Below are positions 9,701-15,782 of a stretch of DNA of 31,185 bases, in pieces. The stretch spans positions 1 to 31,185 of the forward strand of contig CAZHRJ010000020.1 of assembly GCA_964534765.1 (NCBI GenBank), written 5' to 3'. A program made the translations under genes and the position numbers. Source of the stretch: CAZHRJ01 sp964534765 (GTDB lineage Bacteria > Lindowbacteria > 2-12-FULL-62-27). The notes beneath the pieces are model-generated. The model searched no databases. It was not told where the DNA came from and was given only the letters and a program-made list of their open reading frames with translations. Position 1 is the first letter of the stretch; every line of letters starts with the position of its first letter.

Positions 9701-9875
9701 TCCGGATCATATCCCGCGCCGAGTCCGGCTGGCCGGCCTCGACCAGAATCCTCGCCTGGTCCAGGACGGATTCATTCTCAATCACCTCTGGATCGGCGGA
9801 CGGAAGACCCGCGACCAATCCCAGAATCAGCCAGAACGCCAGCGCCAGGGTTTGTCTGAAGAATGTGTTCGCCAT
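6786..9875 (-). CDS. gspD: T2SS secretin GspD with N-terminal TPR region
   Basis: A 1029-residue outer-membrane secretin, much longer than the usual 650-750. Residues 1-27 are a signal peptide with no lipobox Cys. Residues about 35-205 are helical and TPR-like, with repeated patterns such as YPDSRYVPAALFRLGQFY and YPTHELSKDAYLWLASAL. A Pro/Gly/Glu-rich linker follows (about 208-290). Then come an N0 domain (about 293-372), N1-type modules at about 398-456, 465-527, 534-605, 612-685 and 691-756, and the secretin core (about 757-985) with VPILGRIPLIGAAFR and LIIFISPNVI. GspD forms the outer-membrane gate and GspC contacts N0. Classical GspD has N0-N3, so the TPR region and extra modules are additions. 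It starts 1 bp after the gspC stop. Confidence 0.93.
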   Translation of the reverse strand: MANTFFRQTLALAFWLILGLVAGLPSADPEVIENESVLDQARILVEAGQPDSARDMIRTYLEGEGLRQNSDYAEYLLALTAFSDTDTESPWRAVEALRQKYPDSRYVPAALFRLGQFYRVSIRNPERAVAVYSQFVQSYPTHELSKDAYLWLASALIDSGQYDRAISAIHQAQTLYEYEAREKRIFTGLLDFARLSTGRLASSGVTIDVKPPPGAPELPPPEPSRTDLESPAGVGDAGAGRTLSPGAVDPAGIDAPDGRPVQPAPRPGSRAPEESGSAPEESVRESVKMEMLLEKSDSVVLMNYRDAEIDDVLNSLSEELGLTFIKDEEVQGKITVINPRPLRPIDALHLLESILEMKSFALVRSGTVLKILPAQKSYSRGLDLYPPDEQAPKTDRPVTKVIRLQHALAQDVSQVLQPLIGDQGLLQADVSKNSIVITGTASNVSRLTSIARLIDESGRTDQYEAFKLKFLSAAEALPLAQKLLATTQPEQLGALKLVAGPTPVYLFAVGPRQMMDRVRDVLRLIDVPGFKEESLNVYPLKQANAEKLSGFLETLLAKGLVAPSVEGVPSRPGVVSADRITNSIVVLGSRAFHDVISPLIEKLDYEGFSAFRVQVIPLKYAQAADLAPKFENIVARGLGPRGEAFSNQILIQADARLNALLIASVSQSLLKTMASLSAALDRPAEEGGPRTVVYYLENADASKLVTVLTDIFSKNDAPAVQPAKIVADKGTNSLVIVSMRENYDAVMETVMKLDIAPYQVLVEALILEVALDDATQLGVDWTLKKSNVDFDIRTAGTSLENLAFAGLKQAVVKDQNQLSGVIHALMTKTNTKVLATPRIFAANNQEASILIGDQVPVKTGTTTTTGGVTQNTFEYKDVGIKLKVTPHINRKKQTALDIVQEIKSIRPTSTSTENPTFQTREAKTSAILGDGQTVVLGGLIRTDRTKQTSEVPILGRIPLIGAAFRKVKDAEIRSELIIFISPNVIETESDMAAAIEAQKRTSEKAGFEPVRLDPDTPSRTNFIREFILK

Positions 9876-9876
9876 G

Positions 9877-10518
9877 TTATCGGACCGCCTGGAAAAGATA
9901 GACCGTTTCGCGCTGCCCGGTCATCGACTCAAAAACGATGTTTTTCGACCTCAACTCAACCAGCCGCCATCCGTCGATTTCTTCGCCCGGAACCAGTTTT
10001 CGCTTCTCGCCGTTTAATTCCACCAGCGCCTCCTGAATTTGCTCCCCCAGAAATACTCCGGTCAGTCGAAACGCCGGAATCAGCGGCGCTGTCGCAATCG
10101 GTATCGGCTCGACCACCGCCGGAGGTTCGGGGACAGGCGGAGTCGAAGGCGGCTGGGGCTCAGGTAAAATTTGGATCGACCGGATTGTTATTTCCCGGTA
10201 TTTCCGGCTCCCTTCAAACCAGCCCGACGCTGCTGTATCAATCGCGTCAAGGGCGAGGGGCGGTGGATCCATCGGGACAACCGTCGCCGGCTCTGCCGGC
10301 TCTGGCTGATCCGAAATCGTCAGTTGATTGAGCCGATGGGACACATCGACCAATTCCCGGACCACAGACCATCCATAAACGCCGATGACCGCTCCTAATA
10401 GTATGATCGGCAAAGAGTCGCGTAGAACCAACTCTTTTTTCCCATATCGGGGTGCCAGTCCTTGACTTATTGACTTGTTTTCCACAAACAACTCACGGAC
10501 TGACCCTTTGTTGTTCAA
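9877..10518 (-). CDS. gspC: T2SS inner-membrane protein GspC-like
   Basis: A bitopic inner-membrane protein: a short basic cytoplasmic N-terminus, one membrane helix (DSLPIILLGAVIGVYGWSVV), a proline-rich periplasmic linker, and a C-terminal homology-region domain (FRLTGVFLGEQIQEALVELN onward, with GEEIDGWRLVEL) that in T2SS docks on the secretin N0 domain. There is no PDZ domain. The position just before gspD and after gspM supports the call. The start is uncertain. There is no ATG near the N-terminus, and candidates are TTG at 10539, 10524, 10518 and 10491 or GTG 10485. TTG 10518 was chosen because GAGGG lies 9 nt upstream. The coding start therefore probably overlaps the end of gspM. Confidence 0.78.
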   Translation of the reverse strand: MNNKGSVRELFVENKSISQGLAPRYGKKELVLRDSLPIILLGAVIGVYGWSVVRELVDVSHRLNQLTISDQPEPAEPATVVPMDPPPLALDAIDTAASGWFEGSRKYREITIRSIQILPEPQPPSTPPVPEPPAVVEPIPIATAPLIPAFRLTGVFLGEQIQEALVELNGEKRKLVPGEEIDGWRLVELRSKNIVFESMTGQRETVYLFQAVR

Positions 10519-11047
10519 GGGCAAGCGCCCTCGCCTCAAAAAAGATTTCGACCATCTGACGGGCCTGTGAGGTATCGAGCCGGTGAACCGTCAACCGGTT
10601 GATCTGGATCCGGGGGCGCGCCTGCCGGATCGCCGATAAAAAAACGAGCAGGTCCGGCCACCGCGTCCGGCTGCGGGACGCGTAGATCAACGTGGCCGCC
10701 GGATACCGTGGATCGGTCTCGATGCGCGCCTGACGGCTCTCAAGCGATATCCCGGCAGTTTGCATCATCTGCTCCATCCGCGCGTAAAAGTCGGCCAAGG
10801 CATCTTGCGGGCTCGACAGATAGGCGGCGTGCGACGGCTCGACAGACGGCTCGGACACGGATGACGACCCTGATTCAATGGAAAGGAGAACTTCATCCAT
10901 CTCCGCCTGCAGGGGCCGAACCCGGACGAGGTACGCCAGGAAAACCACGGACACAGCGGCCAGAAGCAGTGTCTGGAAACGCTGAGAATCTGAAGTCGAA
11001 ACCTGCGGGGCAGCGGCTGGTACGGCCGACCGATTCCACATCCTCAT
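10493..11047 (-). CDS. gspM: T2SS platform protein GspM-like
   Basis: A 184-residue protein with a short cytoplasmic N-terminus, one membrane helix (about residues 26-44, LLLAAVSVVFLAYLV), a linker, and a periplasmic ferredoxin-like domain (about 85-180). GspM partners GspL in the inner-membrane assembly platform. The fold and gene order are conserved more than the sequence, so the call rests on topology and on its place directly after gspL, which its start overlaps (ATGA at 11044-11047). PilO of type IV pili has the same topology, but the surrounding genes are T2SS. Confidence 0.75.
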   Translation of the reverse strand: MRMWNRSAVPAAAPQVSTSDSQRFQTLLLAAVSVVFLAYLVRVRPLQAEMDEVLLSIESGSSSVSEPSVEPSHAAYLSSPQDALADFYARMEQMMQTAGISLESRQARIETDPRYPAATLIYASRSRTRWPDLLVFLSAIRQARPRIQINRLTVHRLDTSQARQMVEIFFEARALALEQQRVSP

Positions 11048-12405
11048 GGCAATTCCTCCGCCGCACCAACGGCTCCGGCCGGATCAGCCGATAGAGCGAA
11101 AGCCTCCAAGCCCGGATCTTCGGCCATAACGACGTCCTGAAGAAATTTAACATTCTGAAATCCGGCGCTGTTCATGCCTTGATACACCGCCACCGCTTTT
11201 GGCGCCGTCCCCCGGACCGAAATCATCGTCTCGTCGAGACTCAAATCCTGCAGATGCGTTTCGGGCGGGATGGCGCGGCTGAGCGGATCAAGCAGATCCA
11301 GGACATCCGGGGCGGTCAGGAACGAAAGAAGTTGTGCGGCGCCGCCCGGCGGGAGGGACTCGTCCGAGACCAGCGCTGACTGAATCTCCGTCTCGGAGTT
11401 TTTCACCCAAGTATAAGCCACCAGCGTCTTGACGATGGAAACCGTCACGATCAGAAAGGCGACAGCAAGGGCCTGGACCAGAATTTTCCGGCGTCGGGCG
11501 GGAGCGGAAGCTGGGCCTGATGAAAACAGTGGATTTGATTTTTTGGGTTGAAAGAAATTCAAGTCCGGATCGGCGCCTTCGGCGATGCGGCAGGCGCCGG
11601 CAGCCAACATCGTGCCTTCGGGGCCATCCAGGAGTTTTCCTTGAATCGTAAAGGGGACGTCCGGCTGAAGGAGCGCCGGCAATTCCTCCATTCTTGAGTC
11701 TGTGCTGACCACACAGGCCATGATCGAACGGAGGTCCGCGCCCGAATTTTTCCGGATGAATTCGGCAGAGACGCGCAGTTCAGCGGCGAGGGCTGACAAA
11801 ACATCAGGATCTTTCGAGGTCACGCCGGACATCAGCCGGGAGCGCTGCATCGGAACATGCCGAAGATGCCGGGGCCTGCCCTCCGAACACCAGAGATGGT
11901 CGATGTGGGTACTCCAAAAATAGATGAGGAGGTAATTGGATGCCGCGACCGGAACATCGGCCGCTTTGAAGGCAGCCAGAGTCAGCGGAACGGCGCGACG
12001 GGCCGGGATGGGCAGGCGTTCGAGGGCCGACCGGTGAGGCTCATACTCCTTTTTGGCGCCGGCGGCCAGAAAGAGCCGGCGGCTTTTTTCCGATTCCGTC
12101 ACGCAGTAATCGAGAACGGCCTCCGCGATCGGGTAAGGAAGTTCCGTCGAAGCAAACTGCTCGGCAAAAAGTCCCACCGGCAAATCCGGCACGGGAGGCA
12201 GGTCGATACTGCGCATGAAAATTCTCTGGAACGGCACCGCCATCACAACCTCATCCGGCGCAGGATGGCCCTTGGACAAAAGTTCGCACGCCGCGTCGGC
12301 AATCGATCGGATTCCCACGGGCGCCGTCTCCGTGTGGATTCGCGCGCCGTCTTTCATCCACACGCCGTGGATCAATTCATCCCGGACGGCAAGACCCAGT
12401 ATCAT
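11044..12405 (-). CDS. gspL: T2SS platform protein GspL-like
   Basis: A 453-residue bitopic protein that links the GspE ATPase to the periplasmic platform. Residues about 1-300 form the cytoplasmic PilM-like actin/ASKHA domain (opening ILGLAVRDELIHGVWM). A single membrane helix lies at about 312-335 (VQALAVAFLIVTVSIVKTLV). Residues about 340-440 are a periplasmic PilN-like domain (SRAIPPETHLQDLSLDE, SVRGTAPKAVAVYQGM). It sits 22 bp after gspE and overlaps gspM, the normal T2SS order E-(F)-L-M. The sequence looks like a fused PilM-PilN arrangement, as in canonical GspL. There are no catalytic claims, because the actin-like domain of GspL is mainly a docking surface. Confidence 0.82.
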   Translation of the reverse strand: MILGLAVRDELIHGVWMKDGARIHTETAPVGIRSIADAACELLSKGHPAPDEVVMAVPFQRIFMRSIDLPPVPDLPVGLFAEQFASTELPYPIAEAVLDYCVTESEKSRRLFLAAGAKKEYEPHRSALERLPIPARRAVPLTLAAFKAADVPVAASNYLLIYFWSTHIDHLWCSEGRPRHLRHVPMQRSRLMSGVTSKDPDVLSALAAELRVSAEFIRKNSGADLRSIMACVVSTDSRMEELPALLQPDVPFTIQGKLLDGPEGTMLAAGACRIAEGADPDLNFFQPKKSNPLFSSGPASAPARRRKILVQALAVAFLIVTVSIVKTLVAYTWVKNSETEIQSALVSDESLPPGGAAQLLSFLTAPDVLDLLDPLSRAIPPETHLQDLSLDETMISVRGTAPKAVAVYQGMNSAGFQNVKFLQDVVMAEDPGLEAFALSADPAGAVGAAEELP

Positions 12406-12427
12406 GGCTTATCTTCCGATTTCGCTC

Positions 12428-14107
12428 TCATTCGCCCGACCCGCGGGCGACTTCTTCGAGTGTCGTCAATCCCAGTCTGGCTTTTTCAACTCCGTCATGC
12501 CTCAACGATCGGAATCCATGTCGCCGGGCCTGGGATGCGATCTGCCGGTGGTCGGCGCGCTGCAGGATCAAAGGCCGAAGATCATCCGTGACCTGAAGAA
12601 ACTCGTACATCCCCACCCGGCCCCGATATCCCGTCTGGCCGCACTCGCGGCATCCCCGGCCACGCATGAACGTGGCGCCGTTGGGAGAATGAATGTCAAA
12701 CGATTTCAGTAGTGACTCCGGCGGCTGGATGCGCTCCTGGCAATTCGGACAGACGCGCCGGATGAGCCGCTGGGCCAGCACCGCCGTCAACGACGCGGAA
12801 ATCAGAAAGGGTTCGATGCCCATGTCGACGAGACGCGTCACGGCGCTGGGGGCGTCGTTCGTGTGGAGCGTCGCCAAAACGAGATGCCCGGTCAGCGACG
12901 CCTGAACGGCAACTTCCGCTGTTTCCCTGTCCCGGATCTCGCCCACCAGAATGACGTCGGGGTCCTGCCGCATGGCGGACCGGAGTCCCGCGGCGAAATC
13001 AAGGCCGATTTTGTGTTTGACTTCCATCTGCATGACGCCCTTGAGCGGGAATTCGACCGGATCTTCGATTGTCAGAATTTTCATCGTGCCGTCGGCCAGG
13101 CGACGAAGCGCGGCGTAGAGAGTCGTCGTCTTGCCGCTGCCGGTGGGACCCGTCACCAGGATGATCCCGTTGGGAGATTCCAGGGCGCCCTCAAAGGCCG
13201 ATTTCATGTCGGCCAGAAATCCGAGTTTTTCCAATGGGACCTCGCCGGATCGCCGGTCGAGCACGCGCAGAACGACGCTTTCGCCGCCGATCACCGGCAG
13301 GGTGGAGACGCGGAAATCGACCACGCGGCCCTGAATTTTCTGGCGGATGTGGCCGTCCTGCGGAAGGCGTTTTTCGGCGATGTCGAGGCCCGACATGATT
13401 TTGATGCGCGACGACACAAGAGCCCTCAGATTTTTGTCCAGCCGGTGTCCCGTCTGAAGGACTCCGTCAACGCGGTACTTGACGTTGAGTACTTCCTCCT
13501 CCGGCTCGATGTGAATATCGCTGGCCCGTGTCTCCACCGCCTGCTCCAGCAGACCGTTCACCAGTTTCACCACGGGCGCTTCATTCGCCAACCGTTCCGC
13601 CGCTTGAGGGTCGTCCTCGCCCTCGCCGTAGCTGATCCCCTGTAGCTCCGCCAGGGCTTTGCGAACCGCGCCCACATCCGCGCCGAACGCAATCAGGACT
13701 TTTTCGATCTCTTCCGGCTTGGCCAGTACCGGCTGGACATCCAAATCGGTTGAGAGGCGCAGATCGTCGATGGCCATCAGATGCATCGGCTCGCTGATCG
13801 CCACCTCAACCGTCTGTTCCGACATCGAAACCGGCGCTACGTTCAGCCGGGTCAGAAGTTTCAACGGGAATATGGCCTTGATCCTCGGATCAATCCGGTC
13901 CGCCGGCATTTCCACCCGCCGCAGTTTCAGGACCGCCGCCATCGCGTTCAGGAGATCCTCCCGCCGGATGAATTCCCGGTCGATCAGATAGCTGTTGATC
14001 TCCGCCGCGCTTTTCTCCGCTTCTTCAAGCGCGTGGTCGTAGGTTTCCTTTTTCAGGATTCCCTTCTCGATGAGATATCCGTGGACCGGATCCATAAGCC
14101 CTTTCAT
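12428..14107 (-). CDS. gspE: T2SS/PilB-family ATPase GspE
   Basis: A 559-residue cytoplasmic hexameric ATPase that powers pseudopilus assembly. An MshEN/N1E-type N-domain covers about residues 5-140 and lacks a clear RLGxxL c-di-GMP motif. The catalytic half has Walker A GPTGSGKT (320-327), the Asp box around ILTIEDPVE, Walker B VILVGEIRD (386-393) and the His box TGHLVLATLHTND. A zinc-binding tetracysteine (C453, C456, C486, C489) is complete, as in GspE and PilB. ATG 14107 overlaps the stop of the cyclic-nucleotide-binding gene (ATGA). GGAGGA lies directly against that ATG, so the ATG at 14095 (MDPVHGYL) is an alternative start. The frame stays open far upstream, but that part is antisense to the neighbour and looks non-native. 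Confidence 0.95.
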   Translation of the reverse strand: MKGLMDPVHGYLIEKGILKKETYDHALEEAEKSAAEINSYLIDREFIRREDLLNAMAAVLKLRRVEMPADRIDPRIKAIFPLKLLTRLNVAPVSMSEQTVEVAISEPMHLMAIDDLRLSTDLDVQPVLAKPEEIEKVLIAFGADVGAVRKALAELQGISYGEGEDDPQAAERLANEAPVVKLVNGLLEQAVETRASDIHIEPEEEVLNVKYRVDGVLQTGHRLDKNLRALVSSRIKIMSGLDIAEKRLPQDGHIRQKIQGRVVDFRVSTLPVIGGESVVLRVLDRRSGEVPLEKLGFLADMKSAFEGALESPNGIILVTGPTGSGKTTTLYAALRRLADGTMKILTIEDPVEFPLKGVMQMEVKHKIGLDFAAGLRSAMRQDPDVILVGEIRDRETAEVAVQASLTGHLVLATLHTNDAPSAVTRLVDMGIEPFLISASLTAVLAQRLIRRVCPNCQERIQPPESLLKSFDIHSPNGATFMRGRGCRECGQTGYRGRVGMYEFLQVTDDLRPLILQRADHRQIASQARRHGFRSLRHDGVEKARLGLTTLEEVARGSGE

Positions 14108-14601
14108 TCCTCCAGCCGTTCCGAGGCCCCTGGCACGGCGGCGCCGGCGGCGGGACCCAATTGGGACAGGACGGATCGCATACGAAGGCTCACGGTCCGG
14201 AAGAGCTGGACGATGATCCGGTAGGCGATATGGGGATACTTTTCGAACATCTCCTCCATCTCCACCCGGTACATGATAAGCGCATCGACGTCGGTTTCCG
14301 CGTAGACCGAAGCCGACCGCGGGAGCTTGTCGAAGAGGGACATCTCTCCGAACGTGCTGCCGGCCTCGAGATGCCATACCGGCCGGGGATTGCTGTTGAT
14401 GGCCTTTTCGACCCTGGCGCGGCCGCTCACAATCAGGAACATCGCCTCGCTGAACGATCCTTCTTTGATGATTTCGGTTCCGGCCCTGAAGGTACGCGGA
14501 TAGAGGGTTTCAGCAACAATGTCAAGCTCATGCGGGGCCAGACCTTCGAAGATGCCGAATTCGACCGACAGCCGCTCCCGCAGGGCGGACGTAATGGGCA
14601 T
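14104..14601 (-). CDS. Cyclic-nucleotide-binding domain protein, coupled to gspE
   Basis: A 165-residue single-domain protein with the CAP/cNMP-binding fold and no DNA-binding domain. The beta-roll runs from FGIFEGLAPHELDIVAETLY to about residue 125. The phosphate-binding cassette is recognisable as FGEMSLFDKLPRSASVY, with the glutamate (E86) and arginine (R95) that contact the ribose and phosphate in cAMP/cGMP receptors. The remaining C-terminal residues are helical with a low-complexity Ala/Gly-rich tail. ATG 14601 was chosen for AAGGAG 8 nt upstream. ATG 14628 is also possible. The stop overlaps the gspE start, so it should be made with GspE and may sense a nucleotide to control secretion. 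That link is inferred from context. Confidence 0.85.
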   Translation of the reverse strand: MPITSALRERLSVEFGIFEGLAPHELDIVAETLYPRTFRAGTEIIKEGSFSEAMFLIVSGRARVEKAINSNPRPVWHLEAGSTFGEMSLFDKLPRSASVYAETDVDALIMYRVEMEEMFEKYPHIAYRIIVQLFRTVSLRMRSVLSQLGPAAGAAVPGASERLEE

Positions 14602-14700
14602 GAAAACCGCTCCTTCCCCCATCCCCACCTCAAACTACACGCCAAACCTTGGACGAAGAGGAAGCGACAGGCTAGCAAAGGGGTGGGCAAAAAGAAAGGC

Positions 14701-14720
14701 GGCGCAAGAGGGCGCAAGAG
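14701..14720. repeat. 10-bp direct tandem repeat
   Basis: GGCGCAAGAG occurs twice in direct succession in the intergenic region between the divergent cNMP-binding and tumE genes. No function is evident. Confidence 0.6.
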
Positions 14721-14773
14721 GGGACGGAGGTTGCAAGATTGCAGGATGGCGGCGCCGGGTCGCACTTCGAAAT

Positions 14774-14795
14774 GTGTTGGAGTAATTGACAACAC
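14774..14795. promoter_or_regulatory. Candidate operator over the tumE promoter
   Basis: A perfect 6-bp inverted repeat, GTGTTG (14774-14779) and CAACAC (14790-14795), is separated by 10 bp and covers the -35 box of the toxin-antitoxin promoter. Placement and symmetry fit binding by a dimeric HTH antitoxin for autorepression. This is inference: no binding data exist. Confidence 0.5.
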
Positions 14796-14814
14796 TCTTC
14801 TCTGTTGGTAGTAT
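14786..14814 (+). promoter_or_regulatory. Consensus sigma-70 promoter of the TumE/HTH operon, predicts leaderless mRNA
   Basis: TTGACA (14786-14791) is a perfect -35 box, the spacer is exactly 17 bp, and TAGTAT (14809-14814) is a five-of-six -10 box. The start codon ATG begins at 14821, six bases after the -10 box, which is where transcription itself should start. The message would have no 5' leader and no Shine-Dalgarno sequence. Confidence 0.8.
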
Positions 14815-14820
14815 CCCGGC

Positions 14821-15117
14821 ATGAGGGCCAAATGCCTGCTTCACCGCCGGGTGGTGGTGGCTGTCGACGCCTTTGTCGAAGTGGTGATCTGGCAGGTTGC
14901 GGAGCCGGTCCGGCCGTCGACGCACAGATTCAAGTACCGGCTTGCCTACGTGGTGAGCGGCCGATGCGTCCTGCGCTACGACAACGAGTCCGGAAAGGGA
15001 GATCATCGGCACACTGAAGCGGCAGAACAGCCTTACGAATTCTCTACCCCGGATCGGCTGATGGCCGACTTTGAAAACGATATGGAGAGGTGGAATCGTG
15101 AGCACAGTCATTCTTGA
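14821..15117 (+). CDS. tumE: TumE-family (DUF6516) toxin of a toxin-antitoxin pair
   Basis: A 98-residue protein matching the toxin-antitoxin TumE (DUF6516) family by its conserved core: a HRFKYRLAYV strand, then RYDNESGKGDHRH, then PYEF and a terminal LMADFENDMERW helix. The family is normally encoded just before a small HTH protein, as here, and members are annotated as toxin components. The molecular target is not known to me. ATG 14821 sits at the predicted transcription start, so translation is probably leaderless. The next gene begins inside the end of this one (20-bp overlap), the usual coupling of toxin and antitoxin. The pair is on the opposite strand to all surrounding T2SS genes, which suggests independent acquisition. 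Confidence 0.85.
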   Translation: MRAKCLLHRRVVVAVDAFVEVVIWQVAEPVRPSTHRFKYRLAYVVSGRCVLRYDNESGKGDHRHTEAAEQPYEFSTPDRLMADFENDMERWNREHSHS

Positions 15118-15445
15118 AGTACGATCAGTCCAATCGACGCTGGCGGCCGCCGCGCGCGCCATGAAGACCCGGAGAGCGGAGCGCGAGGCGCGTATCAGTT
15201 TCGCAACCCCCGGCCTTTTATGGAGCGTTCTGACGGCCAAGCGATGGGAGCTTCTCAAGACCTTATGCGGCGCCGGGTCCCTGTCGATCCGCGCGGCCGC
15301 GCGACGCGTCGGGCGGGATGTCAAAGCCGTCCACGGGGACGTGACGGCGCTGCTCGAGGCCGGAATACTTGACCGAACACCTGACGGCCGCATCCGATTC
15401 CCATTCGACGCCGTGAAGGTGGAGTTTCTCCTGAAGGTGGCATAA
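15098..15445 (+). CDS. HTH antitoxin/regulator partner of TumE (HVO_A0114-like)
   Basis: A 115-residue DNA-binding protein with a winged helix-turn-helix of the MarR/ArsR-like HVO_A0114 type: WELLKTLCGAGSLSIRAAAR, then VGRDVKAVHGDVTALLEAGI, then the wing RTPDGRIRFPFDAVKVEF. The HVO_A0114 group is the common partner of TumE genes. The likely role is to neutralise the toxin and repress the operon, perhaps through the GTGTTG/CAACAC repeat in the promoter. GTG 15098 was chosen because GGAGAGG lies 7 nt upstream. An upstream TTG at 15071 has no good ribosome site. The start lies 20 bp inside tumE. Confidence 0.82.
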   Translation: MSTVILEVRSVQSTLAAAARAMKTRRAEREARISFATPGLLWSVLTAKRWELLKTLCGAGSLSIRAAARRVGRDVKAVHGDVTALLEAGILDRTPDGRIRFPFDAVKVEFLLKVA

Positions 15446-15735
15446 GAGACGCCCTCCTGATCGGGCCGAATCGCGCCTGATGTGACCATCCTCCGTCTAA
15501 TCCTCTTTGGCGACTGCCGATGGCTGGCGTCCAATGTCTCCATGGCGTTTCTGTTGGCCGGCCTGATGATTGCACCGTCCACGCCGAATTCCGTTTACTT
15601 GTCGGGCCTGATTTCCATCCGTCTGTGTGGAAAAGTCCATGGTCGGCATGATTACCCGAATCCGGCGTGAAAACAGTATTCTTATCCGCAGATGAGGCCG
15701 GGTTGAGTATTGGGTTATCGTCCAAATTTTTATTC
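15446..15735. other. Intergenic region without a supported gene
   Basis: With the hairpin that follows it, this makes up the 337-bp gap between the HTH antitoxin gene and the convergent WD40 protein gene. Short open frames exist on both strands, but none shows a recognisable domain or a convincing ribosome-binding site. No clear promoter or tRNA is seen. Confidence 0.6.
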
Positions 15736-15764
15736 GGCGGAGCGGGCGCATGGCCCGCTCCGCC
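15736..15764. terminator. Perfect 12-bp GC-rich hairpin, probable terminator-like structure
   Basis: GGCGGAGCGGGC (15736-15747) and GCCCGCTCCGCC (15753-15764) form a perfect 12-bp stem with a 5-nt loop, 18 bp beyond the stop of the WD40 protein gene and between two convergent genes. On the minus strand the stem is followed by GAATAAAAATTT rather than a T-run, and on the plus strand no T-run follows. It could stop or protect the minus-strand transcript but is not a textbook intrinsic terminator. Confidence 0.55.
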
Positions 15765-15782
15765 AATGTGAGTTCGAGTCGC

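Noticed and set aside
14108..14377. N-terminal extension of GspE
   Set aside because: The 90 extra residues are Arg-rich, antisense-like over the cNMP-binding gene and unlike any ATPase N-domain. MKGLMD at 14107 fits the family.
14635..15582. Minus-strand frame opposite the toxin-antitoxin pair
   Set aside because: It has no domain and no ribosome site, while the plus-strand pair has a promoter, family motifs and coupling.
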